The notes beneath the pieces were generated by a model. That model saw nothing but the letters and a program-made list of their open reading frames with translations. It ran no database searches and was not told the DNA's origin. This document shows positions 1-7,054 of a stretch of 64,000 nt of DNA, piece by piece. Numbering within the stretch: the first letter of the stretch is position 1; each line of letters opens with the position of its first letter. The DNA comes from Cupriavidus necator N-1. Its GTDB lineage: Bacteria; Pseudomonadota; Gammaproteobacteria; Burkholderiales; Burkholderiaceae. The DNA is taken from positions 744,001-808,000 of the forward strand of contig NC_015723.1 in the NCBI RefSeq assembly GCF_000219215.1, in the 5' to 3' direction. The position numbers and the translations under genes were made by a program.

Positions 1-1
1 G

Positions 2-694
2 GCGCGCCGGCTCAAGGTGCCGCGTTCGACCGTGTTCCGGCTGCTGGCCACGCTGGAAATGATGGGCTTCGTCGAGCGCACCGACGGCGGGCGCGAGTTC
101 CGCCTGGGCATGGCGGTGCTGCGGCTGGGCTTTGACTACCTGGCTTCGCTGGAGCTGACCGAGCTGGGCCGCCCGCTGCTGGACCGGCTGCGCGACGAGA
201 TCCACTATCCGTGCAACCTGGTGGTGCGCGACGGGCGCTCCATCGTCTATGTGGCCAAGTCGGTGGCCTCGCGCCCGTTTGCCAGCACGGTCAATGTCGG
301 CACGCGGCTGCCGGCGCATGCCACCGTGCTGGGCCGCGTGCTGCTGGAGGATCTGTCGCTGGCGGAGTTGCGCGCGCTGTATCCGGAGGAGCGCCTGGAG
401 GTGTATTCCGAAAGCACCCCGCGCACCGTCGAAGAGCTGTACGACATGGTCCAGCGCGACCGCCAGCGCGGCTATGTGCTGCATGAAGGGTTCTTCGAGG
501 CCAGCATCTCCACCATCGCGGCGCCGGTGCGCGACCGCAGCGGCAAGGTGGTGGCGGCGCTGGGCGCGACCATCCCGGCCTCGCGCATCGATCCGGACCA
601 GCTCGACAACGTGGTGGAACAGGTCAGGCGGGCGGCGGCCGAGCTGTCGCGACTGCTCGACTACCGGCCGGAGGTGCCGAAGCCGTTCGCGTGA
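2..694 (+). CDS. IclR-family transcriptional regulator (5' end cut off by window)
   Basis: The reading frame is open from base 2, so the first part of the N-terminal helix-turn-helix lies outside the window; 230 residues are visible. They contain the end of the winged helix (RSTVFRLLATLEMMGFVER) and a full IclR effector-binding domain, with the typical VGTRLPAHATVLGRVLL and HEGFFEASISTIAAPVRD stretches. IclR proteins bind small aromatic or carboxylic acids and control nearby catabolic genes. The stop codon overlaps the longest possible start of the downstream Bug receptor, so the two are probably co-transcribed and the receptor's substrate may be the effector. The ligand cannot be read from the sequence. 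Confidence 0.9.
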   Translation, partial: ARRLKVPRSTVFRLLATLEMMGFVERTDGGREFRLGMAVLRLGFDYLASLELTELGRPLLDRLRDEIHYPCNLVVRDGRSIVYVAKSVASRPFASTVNVGTRLPAHATVLGRVLLEDLSLAELRALYPEERLEVYSESTPRTVEELYDMVQRDRQRGYVLHEGFFEASISTIAAPVRDRSGKVVAALGATIPASRIDPDQLDNVVEQVRRAAAELSRLLDYRPEVPKPFA

Positions 695-732
695 CGGCAA
701 CGCGCGCCGCCTGCCATCCGATGGGAAGCAAT

Positions 733-1749
733 ATGCAGCAATGCAAGAGATACAACAGGTCGCCGCGCCGGCGGCAATGGCTGGTTGGCACGGCGCTGGC
801 CGCTGCGGTGGCGGCGTGCGTGCCGTGGCAGGCGGTACAGGCCGCCGGTTGTGCGAACGTGCGCATCGTGGTGCCGTTCCCCGCCGGCGGCCCGGCAGAC
901 CAGCTCGCGCGCACGCTGGCGCACGGGCTGCAGCAGCGGCGCGGCACGCCGTTCGTGGTCGACAACAAGCCTGGCGCCAACGGCAATATCGGCATTGACA
1001 CGGTGCGGCGCGCACCGGGCGACGGCTGCACGCTGCTGGTGGCCCCGGCGGGCAACCTGACCATCAACCCGACGCTGATGCCGGCGCTGACCTACAACGT
1101 CGAGCGTGATTTCCGGCCGGTGTCGCTGCTGGCGGGCTCGCCCAACGTGCTGGCGGTGCATCCGTCAGTGAAAGCGAATTCCGTGCAGGAGCTGGTCAGG
1201 CTGGCCCAGCAGGCAGAGAAGTCCGGCAAGCCGCTGGGCTACGCCAGCCCGGGCGTCGGCAGCGGCCTGCACCTGGCCGGCGAACTGTTCCGCAACAAGG
1301 CCGGCATCACGCTGCTGCACGTGCCCTACAAAGGCACCACGCAGGCGCTCAACGACGTGGTGGGCGGGCAGGTGCCGGTACTGTTCGGCACATGGCCGAC
1401 GCTGGCGCCGTTCATCCAGTCCGGCGCGCTGCGCGCGCTGGCGGTGACGCAGCCCAGGCGCTCGCCGGCCGCGCCGAACGTGCCGTCGCTGGCCGAGCAG
1501 GGCGTGCCCGGCATCGACGTCAGTTCCTGGTATGCGCTGCTGGTGCCCAAGGCCACGCCGCAGCCGGCGGCCGATGCGCTCAGCGCCGACGTGCGCGCGC
1601 TGCTGGCAACGCCCGCGGTGCGTGCCGAGCTGCAGCGCCAGGGTATGGAGCCGGTGGGCAGCACGCCGCAGGCGCTCGAGGCCCGCATCCGCGAGGAAAC
1701 CGCGGCGTGGGCGAAGCTGATCAAGGCGTACGGGATTACCGCGGAGTAG
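733..1749 (+). CDS. Bug-family (TTT) periplasmic solute-binding protein
   Basis: 338 residues. The N-terminus has a twin-arginine-like signal (SPRRRQWLVGTALAAAVAA) ending near AVQA. It is followed by the family hallmark VPFPAGGPADQLAR and the later VPYKGTTQALNDVVGGQVPVL. Bug proteins bind carboxylates in the periplasm for tripartite tricarboxylate transporters; no TctA/TctB membrane genes are nearby, which is usual for Cupriavidus and Bordetella. ATG 733 is chosen because GGGAAG lies just upstream and the signal peptide then starts normally; in-frame GTG 691 and ATG 721 are alternatives. Its 3' end overlaps the convergent IclR gene by 14 bases. The ligand is unknown. Confidence 0.85.
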   Translation: MQQCKRYNRSPRRRQWLVGTALAAAVAACVPWQAVQAAGCANVRIVVPFPAGGPADQLARTLAHGLQQRRGTPFVVDNKPGANGNIGIDTVRRAPGDGCTLLVAPAGNLTINPTLMPALTYNVERDFRPVSLLAGSPNVLAVHPSVKANSVQELVRLAQQAEKSGKPLGYASPGVGSGLHLAGELFRNKAGITLLHVPYKGTTQALNDVVGGQVPVLFGTWPTLAPFIQSGALRALAVTQPRRSPAAPNVPSLAEQGVPGIDVSSWYALLVPKATPQPAADALSADVRALLATPAVRAELQRQGMEPVGSTPQALEARIREETAAWAKLIKAYGITAE

Positions 1750-2575
1750 TGGCACAGCGGTACCCCATCAGGCCCGACAGGTCGCGCGCGGCCTGCCTGA
1801 CTTCCTTCGCCACGCGCTCGCGCAGCGCGCCATCGGCTTCAAAGCGCTGCTGCGGTCCCGCCACGCTGATGGCGGCGATCACGTCGCCGTCGGCGCCGCG
1901 CACCGGTGCCGCGCAGGAATCGATGCCCGGTTCATAGGCGGAGAAGCTCCAGGCGCAGCCGCGTTCGCGGTCGGCGGCAAGGATATCGGCCAGCCGCGCG
2001 TGGGTGGCCGGGCTCTGGCCGGTGACCGTCGGCAGCGGATCGGGCCCCAGCAGCTCGCGCAGCGTCTCCGGCGGCAGCTCGGCAATCAGCATCCGCCCGG
2101 GCGTGGTCAGGTGCGCGGCAACGCGGCTGCCCACCTGGATATTGCTGACCAGCGAGGCCGCGGGCATCTGCCGCAGCAGGTAGAGTGCATCGCCGCCATC
2201 GCGCACAGCCAGGTAGGCCGACAGCTGCAGCGACGCGCTCAGCCGGGCCAGCACGCGTGCGGCAAAGCTGGTCAGGTCATTGGTGGCCAGCACGCGCGAG
2301 GCCAGCTTCAGGAAGTTGAAGCCTACCTGGTGTCCGCCTTGCGGCAGGCGTTCCACCATGCCCTCATGCTCCAGTGTGTCCAGCAGCCGCATCACGGTGA
2401 CGCGGTTCACGTCGATGCGCCGGCCCACTTCGCTCAGGTTGGCGGTGGCGCCGCCCTCGGCGATGAAGCGCAGCAGGCGCAGGCCGCGGATCACCGGCGA
2501 GACCAGCTGGGCTTCGCGGGCGTCTTCCGTATCGGCATCGTCGGCAAGGTCAGGCTGTGGGCGGGACTTGGGCAT
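1736..2575 (-). CDS. IclR-family transcriptional regulator
   Basis: 279 residues from ATG 2575; an in-frame TTG at 2593 would add six. The N-terminal winged helix contains ANLSEVGRRIDVNRVTVMRLLDTLEHEGMVER. The effector domain has VGSRVAAHLTTPGRMLIAELP and YEPGIDSCAAPVRGADGDVIAAISVAGPQ, all typical of IclR. It lies directly downstream of a flavin hydroxylase gene on the same strand, separated by 69 bases holding a hairpin, and probably regulates that hydroxylase and itself. The effector is likely an aromatic or heteroaromatic acid, by inference from the neighbour only. Confidence 0.88.
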   Translation of the reverse strand: MPKSRPQPDLADDADTEDAREAQLVSPVIRGLRLLRFIAEGGATANLSEVGRRIDVNRVTVMRLLDTLEHEGMVERLPQGGHQVGFNFLKLASRVLATNDLTSFAARVLARLSASLQLSAYLAVRDGGDALYLLRQMPAASLVSNIQVGSRVAAHLTTPGRMLIAELPPETLRELLGPDPLPTVTGQSPATHARLADILAADRERGCAWSFSAYEPGIDSCAAPVRGADGDVIAAISVAGPQQRFEADGALRERVAKEVRQAARDLSGLMGYRCATTPR

Positions 2576-2596
2576 GGTGGTGTCTGCTGTCAACGG

Positions 2597-2619
2597 AAAA
2601 CGGCCGCGCAGGCGGCCGT
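2597..2619 (-). terminator. Hairpin between hydroxylase and iclR genes
   Basis: A perfect 8-bp stem (ACGGCCGC / GCGGCCGT at 2600-2607 and 2612-2619) with a 4-base loop is followed on the minus strand by TTTT. It lies after the hydroxylase stop codon and before the iclR start, so it may reduce read-through and lower regulator expression. Confidence 0.5.
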
Positions 2620-2644
2620 GCCGGCGGAAACGATCGCCTCGGCT

Positions 2645-3781
2645 TCAGCCGAGGGCGACGTTCCAAGCGTCGTAATCGTACACCCAGTCGGCATTGCCGC
2701 CTTCCTTCAGCCAGGCATTGCTGCGCGAGCCGATCTGGATGCGGCTGGTGCGTTCGTGGCGCGCGGCCTGGTAGCGCGCCAGCGCGGCGGGCACGCCTGC
2801 GGCACCGCCGCGCGCGCTATCAGCGAGGCAGCGTGCGAGCACTACACCGTCTTCAATCGCCATGCCTGCACCTTGCGCCATGAACGGCATCATCGGATGG
2901 CAGGCGTCGCCCATTAGCGTGACCGGGCCGGCGGACCATGCCGGCAGCGGGTCGCGCACGTACAGCGCGGAGATCAGCACCTCGTCGCAGGCATCCAGCA
3001 GTGCGCGGGCCTCGGGGTGGAAGCCGGCATAGGCGCTGCGCAGGTCTTCCACGCGGCCCGGCGTGGTCCAGGACTCATGGCGCCAGGCTTCCTGCGCGAC
3101 GGTGGCGAAGATAAAGATGTCGCGGCCGCGGTTGAGCGGGAAGGTGACGATCTGCGTGGCGGACTCCGGGCCCCACCATTTGGTGAAGGCGCCCAGGTTG
3201 GACACGCCGGCGAGGCGCTCGGCCGGAACGACCGCGCGGTAGGCCACCACGCCGGTGAAGATCGGGCTTTCCTGGCCGAACAGGGCGGTGCGCACGGTCG
3301 AGTGGATGCCGTCGGCGCCGACCAGCACATCGACGCGCTCCTTTGCGCCATTGGCGAAGCGCAGCGTGGCGCCATCGGCATGCGGCTCGATGGCCACGGC
3401 CTTGTGGCCAAGGCGCACGCATTCGGACGGCACGGCGGCTTCCAGTGCGGTCATCAGGTCGGCGCGGTGCATGGTCAGCTGCGGGGCGCCGTAGCGGCGC
3501 TCGGCGTCTTCCTGCATCGGCAGGCGGGAAGTTTCTTCGCCGGTGTCCCACATGCGGCTGATGCGGTGGCAGGGGCGTGCGGCGGTTTCACGCAGGGCGG
3601 CGCCGATGCCTAGCCCGTCGAGGGCGCGTACGGCGTTGGGGGTCAGGTTGATGTCGGCGCCTACGCGGGCGAAGCGGGGGGCTTGTTCGTAGACGATGGC
3701 GTCCATGCCGAGCTTGCGTAGTGCGATGGCTGCGGCGAGGCCTCCGATGCCGGCGCCGTTGATTCCGATCTTTAGGGGCAT
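2645..3781 (-). CDS. FAD-dependent aromatic hydroxylase, NicC-like
   Basis: 378 residues, the usual length for single-component group A flavin monooxygenases. Visible motifs are the dinucleotide fold GINGAGIGGLAAAIALRKLG at residues 6-25, the central VLVGADGIHSTVR (DG motif) and the C-terminal FAD/substrate motif LMGDACHPMMPFMAQGAGMAIED. The ending WVYDYD resembles, from memory, 6-hydroxynicotinate 3-monooxygenase. Enzymes of this type use NAD(P)H and O2 to hydroxylate or decarboxylatively hydroxylate aromatic acids in the cytoplasm. Downstream on the same strand is an IclR regulator. Salicylate or 3-hydroxybenzoate hydroxylase activity is also possible; the substrate is uncertain, the family is not. 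Confidence 0.8.
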   Translation of the reverse strand: MPLKIGINGAGIGGLAAAIALRKLGMDAIVYEQAPRFARVGADINLTPNAVRALDGLGIGAALRETAARPCHRISRMWDTGEETSRLPMQEDAERRYGAPQLTMHRADLMTALEAAVPSECVRLGHKAVAIEPHADGATLRFANGAKERVDVLVGADGIHSTVRTALFGQESPIFTGVVAYRAVVPAERLAGVSNLGAFTKWWGPESATQIVTFPLNRGRDIFIFATVAQEAWRHESWTTPGRVEDLRSAYAGFHPEARALLDACDEVLISALYVRDPLPAWSAGPVTLMGDACHPMMPFMAQGAGMAIEDGVVLARCLADSARGGAAGVPAALARYQAARHERTSRIQIGSRSNAWLKEGGNADWVYDYDAWNVALG

Positions 3782-3804
3782 TTTGTCTGCCTGTTGGCTG
3801 TGTT

Positions 3805-3831
3805 TATGTTCAAAAATGTACTATATGTTCA
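3805..3831 (-). promoter_or_regulatory. Direct repeat TATGTTCA upstream of flavin hydroxylase
   Basis: The 8-mer TATGTTCA occurs at 3805-3812 and again at 3824-3831, 19 bp apart (about two helical turns), 24 bases before the hydroxylase start. A TATAGT -10-like hexamer on the minus strand lies at 3820-3825 with no good -35, as expected for an activator-dependent promoter. The adjacent IclR protein is the obvious candidate binder. This is inference from position. Confidence 0.45.
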
Positions 3832-3964
3832 TAAAAATATATGGGCGTGAGGGATGAGCCGTCAATTAAGGGTGAACCCTAGGAGAGAACCCTAGGAGGG
3901 GCTTTCAGCGCTTTTGGCGGATTGGAGCGGTCGGTCTGTGGCTCTTGGCAGGCGTGGGCTGTTT

Positions 3965-4010
3965 CGCCGGCGTAGCCGGCGAGTCACTTTTTGTCCGAGC
4001 GACAAAAAGT
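3965..4010. repeat. Two tandem hairpins in a gene-free stretch (dispersed-repeat-like)
   Basis: The gap from 3782 to 4366 contains no convincing gene. Inside it are CGCCGG-CGTAG-CCGGCG (3965-3981) and, four bases later, ACTTTTTGTC-CGAGC-GACAAAAAGT (3986-4010), both perfect inverted repeats. From memory, very similar text with an ACTTTTTGTC arm recurs between genes in many Cupriavidus and Ralstonia genomes, so it is probably a dispersed intergenic repeat. Near 3879-3896 there is also a short GAACCCTAGGAG direct repeat. Confidence 0.55.
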
Positions 4011-4308
4011 AACCAAAAAACGCGTCGCCTATGCGGCTGGCAATCAATTCCACGGTGTTGGTGGTTCGCACGGTGGTGCTTGCCGTTTGGGCGTGGGTGC
4101 CCTTTCGACCCTGCTACGCCATGTGAGTGTGGGGCAGTGCCTGCGTTAACCCACTATTGAACGATCCCCATGCAGGGCGTAGGCCGCCTGCTGCAAACGG
4201 CATTGCGGGGACGCCTACGGCCGCTGCGCAGGCCCAAAGTGCCCTGTCGGTTTTTCTGCGTTTGCGCGGAGCGCAACCGAAGGCGTTGATGCGATATCGC
4301 CAAACTCC

Positions 4309-4336
4309 AAAAAAAAACAGCCGCACACGGCGGCTG
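4309..4336 (-). terminator. Intrinsic terminator of the acyl-CoA dehydrogenase operon
   Basis: Reading the minus strand, a perfect 7-bp stem CAGCCGC / GCGGCTG with a 5-base loop is followed by nine T residues. It lies 30 bases after the stop codon of the dehydrogenase gene ending at 4367. Confidence 0.85.
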
Positions 4337-4366
4337 CTCTTGAAACCATCACTGGTACACAAACGC

Positions 4367-5602
4367 TCAAAGCCCCAACACAAGCTTGGCAATGATATTG
4401 CGCTGGATCTCGTTAGACCCTCCGTAAATCGACGCCTTGCGATAGTTGAAATAACGCGGCGCCAGCACGGCAGCATATTCAGGCCCGACACGCGGCGCGG
4501 CCTCGCGTCCCTGCAATTGAGCCCAGGTGTCCTGCACGAACGGCAACGCCGCCGGCCCCGCGGCTTCCACCGCAAGTTCGCTGGCCGCCTGCAGGGTTTC
4601 AGTGCCCGTGAGCTTCAGCATGCTCGACGCGGCCCCGATCGAGGTCCCGGATTCCACGCCTGAGAACACCCGCAACTCAACCGCTTCAAGCGCGGCAGCA
4701 CGCAGGTGCAGCGCCGCCAGCTTGCGGCGGAAGGCGGGATCGTCCAGCAAGCGGCCACCGTCGTCGGCAGGCTGTTCCGCGGCAATATCCGCGATCTTCG
4801 ACAGCTGCTTGCGCAGCATCGGGCTATACGTACCGCCGCGCTCGAATTCCAGCAGGTACTTGGCATAGGTCCAGCCCTTGCCTTCCTCCCCGATGCGGTT
4901 CGCCACCGGCACGCGCACGTTCTCGAAGAACACCTGGTTCACTTCCTGCTGGCCGGTCATGGGACCGTCCAGCGTCGGCAGTGCTGACACCGTGATGCCG
5001 GGGGTATGCAGGTCGAGCAGCAGGAACGAAATCCCTTCCTGGCGCTTCGATTCGCGGCTGGTCCGCACCAGGCAGAACATCCAGTCGGCCCACTGCGCAT
5101 GCGTGGTCCAGATCTTGGAGCCGTTCAGGATGTAGTGCTCGCCGTCGCTGTCGGTGCCATGATCGGCGCGCATCTGCAGCGAGGCCAGGTCGGAGCCGGA
5201 GTTCGGTTCGGAATATCCCTGGCACCACCACACATCCGAGCTCAGGATCGGCGGCAGGAAGCGCTGCTTCTGTTCGGGCGTGCCGTACTTCATGATCACC
5301 GGCGCCACCATCTTCAGGCCCATCGGCGACACTGGCGGGCAGCCCGCGGCGGCCAGTTCCGACTGGAAGATAAAGCGCTCGGTCGAGCTCCAGCCCGGGC
5401 CGCCATATTCTTTCGGCCAGTTCGGCGCGGCCCAGCCGCGCGCGTGCAGCGCCTTCTGCCAGCGCAGTTGCGCGGCCTTGTCGAGGTAGCCGTTCTTGGA
5501 CTGCGCCATCATCGCGCGCAGGTCGGCGTCATAGGCCTGGGCGATCCAGGCGCGCACGTCTTCACGGAACTGCTGGTCTTGCGGGGAGAAATCGAGATTC
5601 AT
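4367..5602 (-). CDS. Acyl-CoA dehydrogenase (large partner of a pair)
   Basis: 411 residues with the full acyl-CoA dehydrogenase fold: alpha-helical N-domain (LDFSPQDQQFREDVRAWIAQ), FAD/substrate loop CQGYSEPNSGSDLASLQMRA, ILNGSKIWTTHAQWADW, and C-terminal YGGSNEIQRNIIAKLVLGL. It oxidises an acyl-CoA to the 2-enoyl-CoA using FAD and passes electrons to ETF. It starts 45 bases after a second, divergent-sequence dehydrogenase gene in the same operon. Adjacent long and short dehydrogenases of this kind (PimC/PimD type, and steroid side-chain FadE pairs) can form alpha2beta2 heterotetramers acting on bulky or dicarboxylic acyl-CoAs. That pairing is inferred. Confidence 0.9.
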   Translation of the reverse strand: MNLDFSPQDQQFREDVRAWIAQAYDADLRAMMAQSKNGYLDKAAQLRWQKALHARGWAAPNWPKEYGGPGWSSTERFIFQSELAAAGCPPVSPMGLKMVAPVIMKYGTPEQKQRFLPPILSSDVWWCQGYSEPNSGSDLASLQMRADHGTDSDGEHYILNGSKIWTTHAQWADWMFCLVRTSRESKRQEGISFLLLDLHTPGITVSALPTLDGPMTGQQEVNQVFFENVRVPVANRIGEEGKGWTYAKYLLEFERGGTYSPMLRKQLSKIADIAAEQPADDGGRLLDDPAFRRKLAALHLRAAALEAVELRVFSGVESGTSIGAASSMLKLTGTETLQAASELAVEAAGPAALPFVQDTWAQLQGREAAPRVGPEYAAVLAPRYFNYRKASIYGGSNEIQRNIIAKLVLGL

Positions 5603-5647
5603 CGACGGGCCTCGCTGGGTAATCGTCTGTGTTCGGGAATGCCGGCT

Positions 5648-6799
5648 TCAGGCCGCGGCCTGGGCGGGGTAGAGCAGGTCGGCGTAGCGGCGCAGGTGGT
5701 GCTCGGCCGAGCCCAGCTGCAGGTCGATCGCGGTGACGCGCTTGAAGTAGTGGCCCACGGCCAGCTCTTCGGTGACGCCCATGCCGCCGTGGATCTGCAC
5801 CGCCGCCTGGCCGACAAAGGCACCGGCCTGGCCGGCCTGGATCTTGGCCGCGCACGCCGCCTGGGCGCGTGCCTGCGGTGCGCTGGCGGCCTGCATCGCC
5901 GCCACCTGGGTCAGCGCCACGGATTGCTCCAGCTGCATGTACATGTCGGCCATGCGGTGCTGCAGTACCTGGAAGGTGCCGATCGGCACGCCGAACTGCT
6001 TGCGCTGGCGCGCATAGTCGATGGTGTCGGCCAGCATGCGGGCCATGGCGCCATTGGCTTCGGCAGAGAGCGCGACCATGGCTTCGTCGCACAGTTGTTC
6101 GATCAGCGCAAAGGCTTCGCCTTCCGCGCCGATGCGCTGGCTGGCTGGCACCTGCACGTTGTCGAGCAGCACCTCGGCGGCGCGCAGGCCGTCGAAGGTC
6201 GGGTACTCGCGCAGCGTCACGCCCGGCGTGTCGCGTGCAATCCAGAACAGGCTGATGCCGTCCCGGTCGCGGCGCGCGCCGGAGGTGCGGGCGCTGACCA
6301 CCAGGTGGGTGGCGAACGGCGCGCCGACCGCGGCCCGCTTGTGCCCGCTCAGCTTGTAGCCGTTGCCCTGGCGCGCGGCGCTGGCCTGCACGTCGTGGCG
6401 GCAATAGCGGCTGGTGGGTTCGGCGTGGGCCCAGGCGGCGGTGGCTTCGCCGCCGATGATGGCCGGCACCCACTGCGCGGCCAGCTCGGGGCTGCTGTGC
6501 ATCAGCGCGCCGCCGCCCAGCACCACGGTGCCCAGGTAGGGCTCCAGCACCAGATGGCGGCCCAGCTGCTCCATCACGATCATGTGCTCGGCCGCGCCGC
6601 CGCCCAGGCCACCCAGCGTCTCGGGGTAGGCCGCGCCGAGAATGCCGAGCTCGCGCGCGAATGCGCGCCAGCAATCCGGGCGCCAGCCCGCGGCGGACTG
6701 CACGGCAGCGCGGCGGGCTTCGAAATCATAGTGGTCGGCCAGGTAACGCGCGAGCGTGTCGCGCAGCATCGACTGTTCTTCGCTGAACTGGAAATCCAC
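5648..6799 (-). CDS. Acyl-CoA dehydrogenase (small partner of a pair)
   Basis: 383 residues from GTG 6799, chosen because AAGGAG lies six bases upstream and the protein then opens with the family start VDFQFSEEQSMLRDTLARYL. Other motifs are LGGLGGGAAEHMIVMEQLGR, ARQRKQFGVPIGTFQVLQHR and QIHGGMGVTEELAVGHYFKR. First gene of the two-gene dehydrogenase operon. The FAD/substrate loop (AWAHAEPTSRYC) departs from the canonical form more than in its neighbour, which fits the less conserved subunit of a heteromeric enzyme. Its promoter region is shared with the divergent CoA ligase and holds two copies of the 16-bp palindrome. Confidence 0.88.
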   Translation of the reverse strand: MDFQFSEEQSMLRDTLARYLADHYDFEARRAAVQSAAGWRPDCWRAFARELGILGAAYPETLGGLGGGAAEHMIVMEQLGRHLVLEPYLGTVVLGGGALMHSSPELAAQWVPAIIGGEATAAWAHAEPTSRYCRHDVQASAARQGNGYKLSGHKRAAVGAPFATHLVVSARTSGARRDRDGISLFWIARDTPGVTLREYPTFDGLRAAEVLLDNVQVPASQRIGAEGEAFALIEQLCDEAMVALSAEANGAMARMLADTIDYARQRKQFGVPIGTFQVLQHRMADMYMQLEQSVALTQVAAMQAASAPQARAQAACAAKIQAGQAGAFVGQAAVQIHGGMGVTEELAVGHYFKRVTAIDLQLGSAEHHLRRYADLLYPAQAAA

Positions 6800-6879
6800 C
6801 TTGGCTCCTTTGGAATGGGGGTGAGGCGTGATTGCGGTAGTCTGGCGGGCATCATCGTGCCAGGCCGCCCGGTGGCGCA

Positions 6880-6895
6880 TCGTCGCATCGGACGA
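6880..6895. promoter_or_regulatory. 16-bp palindrome, copy A (acyl-CoA dehydrogenase side)
   Basis: TCGTCG-CATC-GGACGA differs from a perfect dyad at one base. It lies 81 bp upstream of the dehydrogenase start and exactly 80 bp (centre to centre) from copy B. A GATGAT hexamer at 6851-6856 is at the spacing expected of a -10 element if the site is centred near -43 of the minus-strand promoter. Part of the proposed regulon operator described in the findings. Confidence 0.6.
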
Positions 6896-6959
6896 AGCTG
6901 TCCCGACGCGCCCGCGGCCCTGCTTTGCGGCACTGCGGCAAAGCGGCGGCGGTGTCGCT

Positions 6960-6975
6960 TCGTCGCTTCCGACGA
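6960..6975. promoter_or_regulatory. 16-bp palindrome, copy B (CoA ligase side)
   Basis: TCGTCG-CTTC-CGACGA, a perfect 6-bp dyad with a 4-base spacer, 79 bp upstream of the CoA ligase start. GAGAAT at 6998-7003 is centred 33 bp downstream, where a -10 element would be if the palindrome overlaps -35. Identical in all 16 bases to copies C and D. Confidence 0.7.
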
Positions 6976-7054
6976 TTGTTGAACCGGCCGACGTTCCGAG
7001 AATGCGGGATCGGCATCCGCCAACACACCGACACCCGTCGAGGAGTTCAACGCC

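Noticed and set aside
691..732. GTG 691 as the start of the first Bug receptor, overlapping the IclR stop.
   Set aside because: It would put 14 extra residues before a normal signal peptide, and a better ribosome-binding site precedes ATG 733. It remains possible.
3945..4160. A 71-codon frame in the gap before the dehydrogenase operon.
   Set aside because: It runs through the two inverted repeats and lacks a ribosome-binding site.
4127..4663. A 178-codon plus-strand frame over the dehydrogenase terminator.
   Set aside because: It covers a clear minus-strand terminator and the end of a solid gene.
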